NCBI GenBank assembly: GCA_027943335.1
Contig: BSBK01000762.1
Location: 372,001 to 436,000, forward strand
Direction: 5' to 3'
Source: Chamaecyparis obtusa
Lineage: Eukaryota > Streptophyta > Pinopsida > Cupressales > Cupressaceae
Length of the DNA stretch: 64,000 nucleotides
The position numbers were made by a program, and so were the translations under genes. The notes under the pieces are model-generated. The model was given only the letters and a program-made list of their open reading frames with translations. It ran no database searches and had not been told where the DNA came from. The first letter of the stretch is position 1, and every line of letters begins with the position of its first letter. Positions 32,059-41,672 of this stretch are shown one piece after another.

Positions 32059-33721
32059 CCCGTGGCGTCAAACCATCCCATAACTGATGACAAGCACTAG
32101 GGACCAAAGTATATCTACATAACATCATCTCATCAACATGGTCATCAAAGGTAAACTGATGAGCATACCTCATAGTGTAATGCCGATAGAATGCGCCAAT
32201 CTCAGTCAGTGGCTCAGACTGCAATCCAGATGAAACTAACTGCAACTGATCACTAACCAAGCCGGAACTAACTACTACCTCCGAAGACACCACCAAGGGA
32301 GTAGTATCACTAACAGGAACCATGCCAACTACCGATTCATCAACATCAAACATGATCTCTGGTACAACATCACTAGTCTCCATGCCATCAGTAGTAGAGA
32401 CCACCACCATGTTAGGCATACCACAACAATCTGCTGCAGCACCCAACTCAACTGAACCTGCCTCGAGTGGAAACGAACCAAACATGCCAATACTAGTATC
32501 GAGGACAGATATATCCTCATCTCCACTGCCTCTATCAACCTCGACCATGAACATCCTCGGATCACCAGACACCACGGTCTGTGACTGTACAGAATCTGGT
32601 AAAGACTGAAGTTGCTCTAACTCCATGGTCACCTCAGCCAAATGAAGCTGTGATGCCTCGAAAGCCAACTGTGTACTCTCAAGAAACTCAGAAGTCACCT
32701 CGAGCTGCTGAGTAAGCTCACTCACCTCATCTTCCTTGACCAATAATGCGTCATATGCTGTACTGCCCCACTCCATAAGATAATCTCTATCGGCTACCAA
32801 CTGCATATAATTCTGTCTCAGGAGCCGGATAGCCTCCCATAAAGAGTGGATCTCTGTCAAGGAAAAATAACTGCCTCCCCGCTCATCACTAGTAGGAGAA
32901 CCCCATCCATAAATTGCTAACAACTGACGAGCAGCATCGAAATGCTCGCAAGCGGCAGAAATGTCACGCTCACTAACTCTCAGCTGACTAACCACATGAT
33001 GGCGCTGGCTAGACTGTCTCCTACAATCCTCCTCTGATGTACTGTCCAAAGGAGTAGACTCAAAATCACTGATCTTTGGAGTACTACCATCCATACTCTG
33101 TGAATCAACTCCAAAGCTCATAACAACATATGGAGTATCAAAAACTATAGCATCACTATCCAACTCCTCCGTACTGAAAGAAATTGTCGAGGAAACTAAG
33201 TCCTCAAGACTGTCCACTGCATCCGCTTGGATGTCATCTGTAGCAACACGATCCTGGGACTCACCTGTAAACACTAACATCTCAGATGTGCCTGACTCAT
33301 CACAAGCCCATTGCATCCTGAGTGGTCGACTGGAAATGCACACAACTCCCAACACCGGTGTATAAAAACTAATACTAGCATCTGGTAAGCTGCTGGTATG
33401 AATGAGAACAACACCGTATAATCTGCTAAGCAAATCCATGATAGCATCCAAATAATCACTGCTACCAATAGATGATAAAGATCTCCAGTCAACAGAGTCC
33501 CAAACGCCAATGTAATAATCCCGAATCCACATCCGTAAACTAGAATCAGCTGGTAACTCAAGCAAACTCCTCACCTGAGTAATATGACTAATACCAACTA
33601 ACGCCACGCACCTGTCTACTGTACTCATTACAATCTCTGAATCCGGAATGTGAATGCTAGACATACTCATATCATCATCAACATATGACCTGACTGTAAA
33701 AGAAAACTGAGTCCCTGCCAC
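32048..33721 (-). CDS. ORF2, 557 aa, unknown coiled-coil protein
   Basis: Open from just after a stop at 33736-33734; the listed first codon is GTG and the first ATG is at 33670 (residue 18). Residues 60-85 are Trp-rich ('LRMWIRDYYIGVWDSVDW'). Residues 285-375 form a heptad-like coiled coil beginning near 'LRQNYMQLVADRDYLMEW' and resembling ORF1 residues 421-485. Residues 474-535 recur in ORF3. Ser/Asp/Val-rich, acidic. No gag, zinc-finger, protease or enzyme motif. Its frame joins that of ORF1 across a possible 55 nt intron. Confidence 0.65.
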   Translation of the reverse strand: MAGTQFSFTVRSYVDDDMSMSSIHIPDSEIVMSTVDRCVALVGISHITQVRSLLELPADSSLRMWIRDYYIGVWDSVDWRSLSSIGSSDYLDAIMDLLSRLYGVVLIHTSSLPDASISFYTPVLGVVCISSRPLRMQWACDESGTSEMLVFTGESQDRVATDDIQADAVDSLEDLVSSTISFSTEELDSDAIVFDTPYVVMSFGVDSQSMDGSTPKISDFESTPLDSTSEEDCRRQSSQRHHVVSQLRVSERDISAACEHFDAARQLLAIYGWGSPTSDERGGSYFSLTEIHSLWEAIRLLRQNYMQLVADRDYLMEWGSTAYDALLVKEDEVSELTQQLEVTSEFLESTQLAFEASQLHLAEVTMELEQLQSLPDSVQSQTVVSGDPRMFMVEVDRGSGDEDISVLDTSIGMFGSFPLEAGSVELGAAADCCGMPNMVVVSTTDGMETSDVVPEIMFDVDESVVGMVPVSDTTPLVVSSEVVVSSGLVSDQLQLVSSGLQSEPLTEIGAFYRHYTMRYAHQFTFDDHVDEMMLCRYTLVPSACHQLWDGLTPRDEL

Positions 33722-33748
33722 ATGCGTTAACTCCTAAACTGAACTCAC
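33694..33748 (-). other. Possible 55 nt intron between ORF1 and ORF2
   Basis: Minus strand has a strong donor, G|GTGAGT at 33748, and an acceptor TTTTCTTTTACAG ending at 33694. Removing the 55 nt puts ORF1 and ORF2 in one frame, with only the TGA at 33752-33750 between them. It is short for a plant intron, so this is a hypothesis. Confidence 0.4.
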
Positions 33749-33749
33749 C

Positions 33750-35372
33750 TCAAGACAAAGCTCGTCCACGTCTCTCTGCTGCACCACTCTGATCAACTGT
33801 ACTATCCTCAAATGTGACAACATCCTCAACTACTGTAACATCATCAGGATCAACTGTACCGTAACCACTATCAGAGCCAATCACACAATCCGGTGTGCTT
33901 GTGATATCTCCCTGTATCAAATCAGCATGTCTCTCCGAGTCCTGTAATGCCAATGGAGTACTCAACAAAGAGGCTCGGATATCCTCGAGCTCACGAGAAA
34001 GCCTGACAGCTTCCTCCTTCCTCCTCAAGGCATCTGAATAGACTCCGACAAGGTTAAGAAGATGGTCACGATCTGAAAGAAGATGTGAATAACTCTTCTT
34101 CATCGATCCCATTCCTTCCCTGATCGCCTGCAAGTCAACACAAGAAGACTCTGCCTGAACTCCCTTATGTCTACCCTGTAACTGAAACAACTGGATGTGA
34201 CCATCTATCATATCCCGCATCCTGTCATGATGAGATAATGAAGTCACAATACTATCTTCATTCACCTTCAACTGGCTGGACAAATCATGCGAGCTATTGC
34301 GAGCCTCACCCTCATGTGACAAAGCATCCAACTGTGCCTGGTACTCTTTCTCAGCAAAGTCATGTATGCTCAATGTCTGCTCATCTCTACCAAGTATCTC
34401 ACCATCGTGCACAACAACATCCTCATAATCATCATCTAAATCCACTACGCTGTAGTCACTGCTTGCCGTAACCAAACCATCCTGAGTACCCGTGATATCA
34501 CCTTCGTGTGAAACAGTTGTTATCTCATGATGTTGCAAAGGAACCTCACTGCTGTCATAAAAATCGGAACTGTTATTAGTGCTCATAACAACTTCTGGGA
34601 AGTTGTGAATATCATTTTTGGGCTCCCCCATATTGTTATTATGTTGTAAAATTTCCTTATCATCATGTAGTTGCTCCAATGTGACTAGTTTGTCTTCAAC
34701 CATCACTTGCTCCTCTTTAATCTTGATGTCATGAAATGTATTTTTTGTTCTGTTTTGAAAGGTCTGATTTGAAAAATCAAACTCATCATGACATGAATCC
34801 GTATCACATAATGCACCCTTAGAACTCAATTCTAGAGTCCCTTCATGTGACAACTCAATAGGATCACTTTGCACATGTGAAAACACTGTTGTCTCCTGCT
34901 CATGCAAAGTTTTGTCACTGCTGTCATGAAAATCAGAATTATCCTCTATAGTAGAAGCTTCTTGAAAAACCCTTTGCAAGGTTGAGGTAGATGAAACATT
35001 CCCCAAAGCTGTCCTAGTGTCTTCTTGAATCAAATTAGTATGTCTATCAAATTCATCATATAGACTTTTGGATACTTCACCTGTATATACCCCAAACCTC
35101 TTGTTTTGTGATGAAGTTCGCCTTGAAATGGAATTTTCATACTGCTGCAAGTGATAGGCTAATCTTTGTTGTGAAAGCATAAGTTGTTGCCGGAGATTAT
35201 TACAAAAGCTATCAAAACTTGGCTCCTCACATTTCTTTAATTTCCTGTTTTTGTTATAATCCATCCGCTGCTCCATATATTGCTCCAAGTCTATAAGATC
35301 TTTGGTCTTATCTGGAAGTGACCTATACTCCTCATAAGCAATCATTACCTCATCAGCGAATTTAGAAGCCAT
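33750..35372 (-). CDS. ORF1, 540 aa, unknown acidic coiled-coil protein
   Basis: ATG at 35372 lies about 50 nt after the primer site, where gag would normally start. Residues 1-90 are charged and helical ('EEYRSLPDKTKDLIDLEQYMEQ'). The middle is acidic with internal repeats: NSDFHDSS (145-152) and SSDFYDSS (268-275); 'RHTNLIQEDTRTA' (110-122) and 'RHADLIQGDITST' (481-493); 'GDIT...D..VTASSDYSVVD' (291-311) and its copy at 488-508. Residues 421-485 form a coiled coil with a DRDHLL start, paralogous to ORF2. There is no zinc knuckle or gag signature. Fully open over 1.6 kb, unlike every gag/pol remnant nearby. Function unknown; a structural or RNA-binding role in place of gag is possible. Confidence 0.75.
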   Translation of the reverse strand: MASKFADEVMIAYEEYRSLPDKTKDLIDLEQYMEQRMDYNKNRKLKKCEEPSFDSFCNNLRQQLMLSQQRLAYHLQQYENSISRRTSSQNKRFGVYTGEVSKSLYDEFDRHTNLIQEDTRTALGNVSSTSTLQRVFQEASTIEDNSDFHDSSDKTLHEQETTVFSHVQSDPIELSHEGTLELSSKGALCDTDSCHDEFDFSNQTFQNRTKNTFHDIKIKEEQVMVEDKLVTLEQLHDDKEILQHNNNMGEPKNDIHNFPEVVMSTNNSSDFYDSSEVPLQHHEITTVSHEGDITGTQDGLVTASSDYSVVDLDDDYEDVVVHDGEILGRDEQTLSIHDFAEKEYQAQLDALSHEGEARNSSHDLSSQLKVNEDSIVTSLSHHDRMRDMIDGHIQLFQLQGRHKGVQAESSCVDLQAIREGMGSMKKSYSHLLSDRDHLLNLVGVYSDALRRKEEAVRLSRELEDIRASLLSTPLALQDSERHADLIQGDITSTPDCVIGSDSGYGTVDPDDVTVVEDVVTFEDSTVDQSGAAERRGRALS

Positions 35373-35422
35373 AACTTTGAATTTATTTATTTATTTATTT
35401 TCCCTCAGGCTGGCAGGATCAA

Positions 35423-35436
35423 GGCTCTGATACCAC
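35423..35436 (-). promoter_or_regulatory. Primer-binding site of the three-ORF element
   Basis: Minus strand TGGTATCAGAGCC two bases after the 5' LTR, initiator tRNA-Met type and undamaged. Confidence 0.88.
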
Positions 35437-36482
35437 TGTAATGACCCTTACTATAAAGGCCACTAAAAATCACTAATACTGAACTGAGAAAATTCGTCAA
35501 ACAGTTGGCATGCACTGAATACACTGCTGAAAAAAAAATACTGAATATAGGAAATTATTTTGCAATATATGAGTTCGCTGTCCCAAAATTTCAGAATAAT
35601 AGATAGCAACCAAATACCATCTAAAACACTATCAATGATGTAGGAAATTGCTCAAAACCATATGCCATTCATATATCAACAATTTGCAACAATACCATAC
35701 ATTTTTCAGTCAATGATATGATCATCAAACCCTAGGTTTGCAATATAGATAGACTGAAAATTACAATGCCCTTTCACTTGCAAAATCCTAGCCTTCCTTT
35801 GTTACCAATAATGCCAAATGGCAAACAAAGACAAGTACAATGTAAAATAGTAAAGTGTTGAAGCTATATTTTGTACTCAGCTGAAAACATACATTTCTCA
35901 GAAAATATGCCAAATGCCAAATGAGAAATGAGGAACCTGATTGTAGATGGCTACAATAATTTTTCGGACAGCTTTTTCGGATTGCTTTTTCGAATCTGCT
36001 TTTTCGAATCCGCTTTTTCGGACTGTTTTTTTTCCTCTTGCAACCAAAACTCAAACCCTCAGGTAAATCTGAGGATTCCAAATAAGCTCAACTTGAAATG
36101 GCTGAATACCACTTCCAAACTTGCAACCCTTCAGTAGATATTTCACTACCTCAATTATGCCAATCTAGGGGAGTGATTCGTTCCCAAAGATCGAATAGTA
36201 TTTGCAGACCACAAGGCTACAAATTGCTTCACAATGAAGAAGTAGAAGAAATCCCAAATCCAAGCATGTCCAAATGAAAGCTCTACTACAACTGGATGTA
36301 GGCTCCACTACAACTGCATGTAGGCCCAAACTGGATGTAGGCTCTACCGAATGTAGGCTCTGTCAACAATATGCAATCAAATGATCAACATAATGACCCT
36401 CTCTCCAAACCATTTGCCTACGAGAGTCGATGATAGGCAAATCCGTCATGCCAACAATGTCAGCCAAAATGGGAACATGACA
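35437..36482 (-). repeat. 5' LTR of the three-ORF element
   Basis: 1046 bp. Nearly identical to 29944-31250 apart from a roughly 260 bp deletion near 36275 and fewer repeat units. The low divergence marks the element as relatively young. Confidence 0.92.
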
Positions 36483-37120
36483 AAACTCCAAGATTCTGGG
36501 TCTAAATCTCCTACAGTCCAATGACAAGATCTTCCTGAACAAGCTGAGAAAGATAGTGCACATTCAAGTGCCCATACCGCTGATGCCAGTGTACTAATAG
36601 AGGGGCGATGGGCTGCCATAGCAAGCTCTTGAGAATCCCCATAGTCAACAAGTCTAAAAAGACCATGATCTTCAACACAAACGACAATTGTGGACTTTAT
36701 TTCCTAATCAATGATACTGCATTGATGTGAAGTGAAGGTGACATCAAGTTGAGGAGAATGTCTCAAAATTTGACTGATAGAAAGAAGATTGAGTTCCATG
36801 CCTAGAACATAGTACATGTCAAGGAAAATTAGCTTCCTTCCTCTAGACTGAATCTAGATATTGCCTCTTTTGACAACGATGTACTCTTCTCCTCCAAAAA
36901 TAATTGAATCTAAGATTGGCTGGAAATTTGTGAACCAATCCGGATGATGAGTGAAGTGGCAAGAGGCACCTGAATCAATATACCAGGCAAAAGATTTTAC
37001 ATGATCTGCAAGTCTTTTAGCCATGAAGGCGTAAAAGGCAAATTTACATGGCTCAGTGTGCTCTGCATCATGCGCTTGAGGTTGTGAACTAGATTGCTTG
37101 GCTTGAGCAGCTAAGCGTTT
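36483..37120 (-). pseudogene. Copia-II protease and integrase zinc finger
   Basis: The minus strand reads 'FAWYIDSGASCHFTHHPDWF' (retropepsin DSG, about 36960-37010), a frame with 'IIFGGEEYIVVKRG', and toward 36490-36600 'LWHQRYGHLNVHYLSQLV' with the HHCC histidine motif. It continues into 29943 after the three-ORF element is removed. Confidence 0.85.
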
Positions 37121-37893
37121 CTAGCACTCCAACTTCATATAACCAAACTTATGGAAGTAGTTGCACTGAACATTTTTCTTCTTCGGGCCTTCTGATGATT
37201 GAGCAAGATTTTGCTGAGAAAATTGAGAGAACTGATAGTTTCCTGCAGACTTAGCTAAGAAGGCTTGATGAGTGTTTGAAGATGAGTTGGTACCACTCCG
37301 AATTGTTGTTTCCAGCGATCTTGTCATAGAAGCATTAGACAGAGATCAGAAAATGAAACATCAGAATGAGTGGAAGCAATGTTGAGAGTTTCAACAAAGC
37401 GCTCATAGGAATATGGGAGACTAGAGACTCTTCAAAGTGATCACCACCATGTCTTCTTTTTGCATTTTGCATCCAATGGCTTCCAACTGATCACGAATAT
37501 CCTTGATTTTATTGAGATGCTCCTATAGGGATACCTGGTCATCCATCATGATCTACAAGAGCATGTTCTTCAAAAAGAATGCACAACTTTTGTCCAAGGT
37601 TTCATGTAAACCTTTCAGGCGGCTCCAAATTTCCGCAGTTGTTTTACTATAAGGAGCCAGCGGGAGCTAATCATCAGTGACAAAAAGTTTGATGAGCATG
37701 ACAGCTTCTCGATTCTGCTCATCAAATTTATCCTACTCTTTGCCTGCATCCTCAGGACATTTAGTTGTGCCCAACACAATTTTGTAAAGACACCTATACT
37801 CAAAAATCGTCATCATACGCGCTTCCAAGTATTGTAGTTCTTGCCATTGAATTTTTTATTGTCTTCCAATAGACTATTGGTCAAAGATGCCAT
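37121..37893 (-). pseudogene. Copia-II gag
   Basis: Start at ATG 37893 ('MASLTNSLLEDNKKFNGKNYNTWKR'). Then 'YRCLYKIVLGTTKCPEDAGKE' and 'TTAEIWSRLKGLHETLDKSCAFFLKNML', the copia gag-polypeptide layout. 37121-37327 is the C-terminal part, ending 'VQCNYFHKFGYMKLEC', a CX2C-type knuckle with the first Cys pair altered (C-N-Y-F). Several stops and a frameshift are present. Confidence 0.85.
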
Positions 37894-37959
37894 TGCACAC
37901 TTTTCGAGGCATGAAAAAGAAAACTAGATGACTAAATGCACAAATTTGAATGTGCTAAT

Positions 37960-39413
37960 TGATAGTCCCAATTGGTGCTGAGAGGGGAGGGGTGAATCAG
38001 CACCTCTAAAAACTTTTTCTCACTAAATCCAGTGAAGTAAACTTATAGCACTAAAGGCAAGCAGATTTAAGCAAGTAATAACAGTAAGTAAACAATCACA
38101 AAGTGACACCAAATTTATCATGTGGAAACCCAGTTAGGGTAAAAACTACGGTGTGAGGAGACCTCACAAATTTTGTACTCTCCTGGAGTACGCCCTGTTA
38201 AGAGCCTTCCCGGTTAAAGGATAAAAATGCACTTGCTAGATGCGACCCGGTCAAGGGATTTGTTACAAAAGGTCTGTTAGGACCTGTCTGATTAAAGGAC
38301 TTTAAACACCTTGAAAGATGTCACCCGGTTAAGGGATTTTGATACAAGGGACTTGTTAGAGTCCACCCAAATACTGGGATTTATCTATTGTAGTTTGCTA
38401 GAAAACAATAGAAGTGTGATCTTTGCAGATGGCTTTGCTTAGCTTGATAAGATCTCTATTTGTGCTCAACTGAGAATCATCACCGGTCACCGCAGGTGTA
38501 TTCTCATCTACTGTTGTGCTACTTTGCACAATCTTCTGTCTCTCTTCCTTAGTTTTCTTTTACCCCTGCTTCTGTAGCATATAGGTTCACTCTTTTTCTC
38601 AGCAGAATGAAGGCAACTCTTCTTCTCAACAAGCATAAGAATATATACAGTTTTGTTGCCTTAACTGCGCCTCAAATGCATGACCTAATCCTGAGATCTT
38701 ACGAATACATCACTCAATGAAGTGTTGGTTCACTGAGCAAGCATCCGATGCAAGCTCTGGCTTCATCCACTACATGAAGAAAACATCAACTGTGTGCCAG
38801 GCAACCTTTCTTCATGGGAGATAACAACTTGATTGAAACCCACCAAATCCGGCTTTAAATCCTTTAGTCGCGCCTCAAGAAACCATTGATTCCGGCTTTA
38901 AATCCTTTACCAGTGCCTCAAACCGATCACCAAGACAACTCAAGATCACCCGGATTTACTGCAATAAATCCCGGTAGAAAGAGCTAGTTGGAACAGATAG
39001 TTGACAGTTGACTATGACTTCCTTGGTTCATACCGGAGTCTTATAACATATCCGGTTGAGTCCTTAGATCTGTTGCAGTCTCTTTAATGTCTTACCGGTT
39101 GCATTGTCTCGGTTGTACTTGGATATTGTTATTGGTTGTACTTGTCTATACCGGTTTGTAGTTCGGTCCTTGGTTGATACTGGAATACTCTCTTCCCTAA
39201 TTGAGTGCATTGCCCGGTTACTGATGCTTAGTGTGGAGACCGGTTACAATGGATTACAGTTTATTCTTTTCTTGCAAACCAGCCTCTCTTGATGTATATT
39301 TTCTTAGAGCTTTAGCCTGTATAGAGATGACAAATCTCTATCCTTTTTTGCCAATCAATGACAATACTAGGACCGGTAGAGAGCTTACTAGTTACTATCA
39401 TTTGATGCTAACA
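37960..39413 (-). mobile_element. Solo LTR, 1.45 kb, related to the ACCGGT family
   Basis: Plus strand tgatagtcccaattgg...gatgctaaca, between perfect CTAAT duplications (37955-37959, 39414-39418). The inner-end block 'gctgagaggggaggggtgaatcagc' matches those of 15236-16335, 28665-29756 and 49835-53152, so these form one superfamily. It interrupts the leader between the Copia-II primer site and gag. Confidence 0.92.
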
Positions 39414-39418
39414 CTAAT

Positions 39419-40423
39419 TACAAAGGCAGATACAGGCATAGATTTCAATGTAAATCTGCTAGCACAAAATTTGAGGCACGCAAATTGAGACACCTAGACA
39501 ATTCCAAAGACATCCCAATTGAGATTTTGGAAAACCCACCAAGAATTTGTAAACAAAATGAAATTTTGGCTGGCATGGAATTCAAGGCACAGAAAACGAG
39601 ACACCTAGAAAAATCTAAAGGCAATCCAGTGAGCTCTCGAAAAACCCACCAAGAATCTAAAGTCGAAAATTGAAAAGGATAAGAAAAAAATGGAGGTTTC
39701 AAAAGAAACCCTAGGTGGCTAAAAGAGGGTCAGATATTCAAGAGAGAATACTAAAAAATTTGCAAAGGATGAACGCTAAGCCAGGGATATGCTTTCACAG
39801 ACGTTGCCAAACCCTAAGGAAGGAAAAAACGACCATAAATCTGGTTGAAATACCCAGAAAAAAGAGCTGAAAAAGCTCTGGAAAACATGGAAAAAGAACC
39901 TATGATTTGCAAATGTATGTTGTAGAATGCAGAGGCAACGATAGGGAAAGAAATCTCGTTGGTAGAAGGAGAACCGAACATAGGGCTCGTGTAAGAAAAA
40001 AAGGAGCAATTGTCGCAAATAGAAACCAGGTGGTGAGGTCAAAAAACGCGATCCGTATGTTTTTCCCAAAAACGACGCCTTTCTCAGGGGATAAAGAATG
40101 ACATATAGAAAGAGCTTGATAGTTGGTGGTAGAAAGCAGTCACAACCTGGAGAAAGGAAGACACGGGAGCTAGAAGAAAATCGCTGAGAGAAAACAAGCC
40201 ATGTCTTGTAGAGATTGCGATTTTGCAAGCTAAGATACGAAAAAAAAACCAGAAAAGGTCTTCAACGATTTCTAGAAAAGTCACCTTTGAATTTGCAAAA
40301 CAAAAAAAACCCTCCAAAAAACTTTGAACAAAGATGCGATGGAAAAAGAATTTTTAAAATTTTTAAAACTGATAATTTCAAAAAGAAATTATAAATTTTT
40401 CGAAAAAAAAAATTATAACTTGT
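39419..40423 (-). other. Copia-II untranslated leader
   Basis: About 1 kb between primer site and gag after removal of the solo LTR. Purine-rich on the plus strand. A 150-codon minus frame (39776-40228) is Phe/Ser/Leu-rich low-complexity translation of that bias and has no family motif, so it is not called a gene. Confidence 0.6.
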
Positions 40424-40435
40424 CTCTTGATACCA
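40424..40435 (-). promoter_or_regulatory. Copia-II primer-binding site
   Basis: Minus strand TGGTATCAAGAG directly next to the 5' LTR. Confidence 0.85.
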
Positions 40436-40632
40436 TATTAGATAGACGATTGGTAAAAATATTGGATGATTATTGAATGAACAAGACGCTCATTATATAG
40501 ATTACAAAAGAGACGTTATCAGAAACATTCTAATAACGAAAGAATAAAAGAATACTAGAAACATTCTAAAATTTAGAATATACACAATATTGACCATTAA
40601 ATAAAAAGATATACAGAGATATTATTCTAATA
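40436..40632 (-). repeat. Copia-II 5' LTR
   Basis: 197 bp partner of 25936-26132. TATA box on the minus strand near 40488-40500. Confidence 0.93.
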
Positions 40633-41492
40633 GGATGGGATTTCATAAAATTTGGCAAATTTTTAAAGAAAAATTTGAGCCTCTTCTAATCAAGAATTTT
40701 TTTCCAGAAATTTGTTTTTCGATTTTTTTAAATAAAAATCATTGAAGATATTTTATGAGAATTTTGTGGTTCATCTTCGAAGATTTTTGCTGAAAATCAT
40801 GAGCCTGGTCCTAGTTTGAGCAAAAGCCTCTAATTTTTTAAAGTTGCATGTACTTGCATGTGCTTTTTGTGAGTTGTATGTTGCTTGCATATGTTGTTTA
40901 CCATGTGAAGTCTCGTGTTTTGCCGCATGAAGGTTTCTTTGATAGGTTTTCATAATTTTTACACTTAAAAATTTTTGATGGGTTTTCATAATATTTTCCC
41001 TTAAAAAATTTCTGATGGATTTTCATAATTTTTTCCCTTAAAAATTTTCTAATGGGTTTATATAATTTTTTCAGTTAAAAAATTGTGACTTTTTGCAATC
41101 TGTTTTGGGGTGTCGTGCTCTTCTACAAAAATTTGGAAGGTTTGCCGATTTTTCCTCAAAATCGTGACAGTTGTTTTCAGTCTTCGGCTACACAGAGGGA
41201 CAACTTTGTTATCCAACATTAGGTTGGATGTTTTGTGATGATTTCTAGTTAGAGGTTTTGTAGATTCTGGGAGGACTAGTGTCAGATTCATCTCACAGTT
41301 AGAGTCAGTGGGAGGCTCTGAAGGAGGCAACATTTTCTATTTTTTCTAGATGGATTTTGGGTACTCTTGGTCATTGACATTCTGCAGATCCAAGGAGGGT
41401 CTCAACAACAGCAAAATGTTCTGAAGAATTTATGACCACGAGACATGTACAATCTTTTGTAAGGTTGTTCGAGAATGACCATTAAGGGAGGG
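40633..41492 (+). other. Copia-III interior, non-coding
   Basis: Continuation of the miniature element after Copia-II. AT-rich, no frame with a recognised domain. Contains four tandem 37 bp units and ends in a purine tract (aagggaggg, 41484-41492). Confidence 0.75.
40941..41087. repeat. Four tandem 37 bp units
   Basis: Units starting near 40941, 40977, 41014 and 41051 share 'gatgggttttcataat', then 'cccttaaaaa', with drift. Confidence 0.88.
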
Positions 41493-41667
41493 TATTAGAA
41501 TATTGTAATGTTTCTTTAATGGTCATCTTAATTAGTCTTTCATTTATTAGGTAGTTTCTATTTTCGTCTTTAGTTCACGATTGTTTCTTTTAGAAACATC
41601 GTCTTTGTAAATCTATATAAGGAGCTTTCATCTCCTCAATTTAATACAACATCAATTTACCATAACA
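41493..41667 (+). repeat. Copia-III 3' LTR
   Basis: 175 bp, TATA box at 41614-41620, followed by target duplication GTCTT. Confidence 0.93.
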
Positions 41668-41672
41668 GTCTT

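Larger units (their letters stand above)
29944..36482 (-). mobile_element. Non-autonomous LTR element with three unfamiliar ORFs
   Basis: LTRs at 29944-31250 and 35437-36482 begin (minus) TGTCATGTCCCC or its close variant and end GTCATTACA; target duplication AAACT is perfect (29939-29943, 36483-36487). Primer site and purine tract are present. The 4.2 kb interior has no gag, protease, RT, RNase H or integrase motif; instead three long minus-strand frames fill it. By layout this is a large retrotransposon derivative, but those are usually described as non-coding. Confidence 0.9.
25936..40632 (-). mobile_element. Copia-II: Ty1/copia retrotransposon, host to three insertions
   Basis: LTRs of 197 bp at 25936-26132 and 40436-40632, minus orientation, with primer site and purine tract in place. 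GATGG lies at both borders (25931-25935; 40634-40638 with one extra G). Minus-strand gag, protease, integrase, RT and RNase H are all present but broken. Removing two solo LTRs and the three-ORF element leaves about 5.6 kb. LTR ends are TATTAG...CTAATA rather than TG...CA, as in Copia-III. Confidence 0.92.
25739..41667 (+). mobile_element. Copia-III: miniature LTR element (TRIM-like), split by Copia-II
   Basis: Two 175 bp LTRs (25739-25913, 41493-41667) start TATTAGAATATT and end CCATAACA, within perfect GTCTT duplications (25734-25738, 41668-41672). A primer site follows the 5' LTR and a purine tract precedes the 3' LTR. After removing Copia-II it is only about 1.23 kb with about 880 bp of non-coding interior. 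That matches terminal-repeat retrotransposons in miniature, which need another element's proteins. Confidence 0.9.

Noticed and set aside
39776..40228. 150-codon minus-strand frame in the Copia-II leader
   Set aside because: Phe/Ser/Leu-rich translation of a purine-rich leader; no motif, and it sits between primer site and gag.
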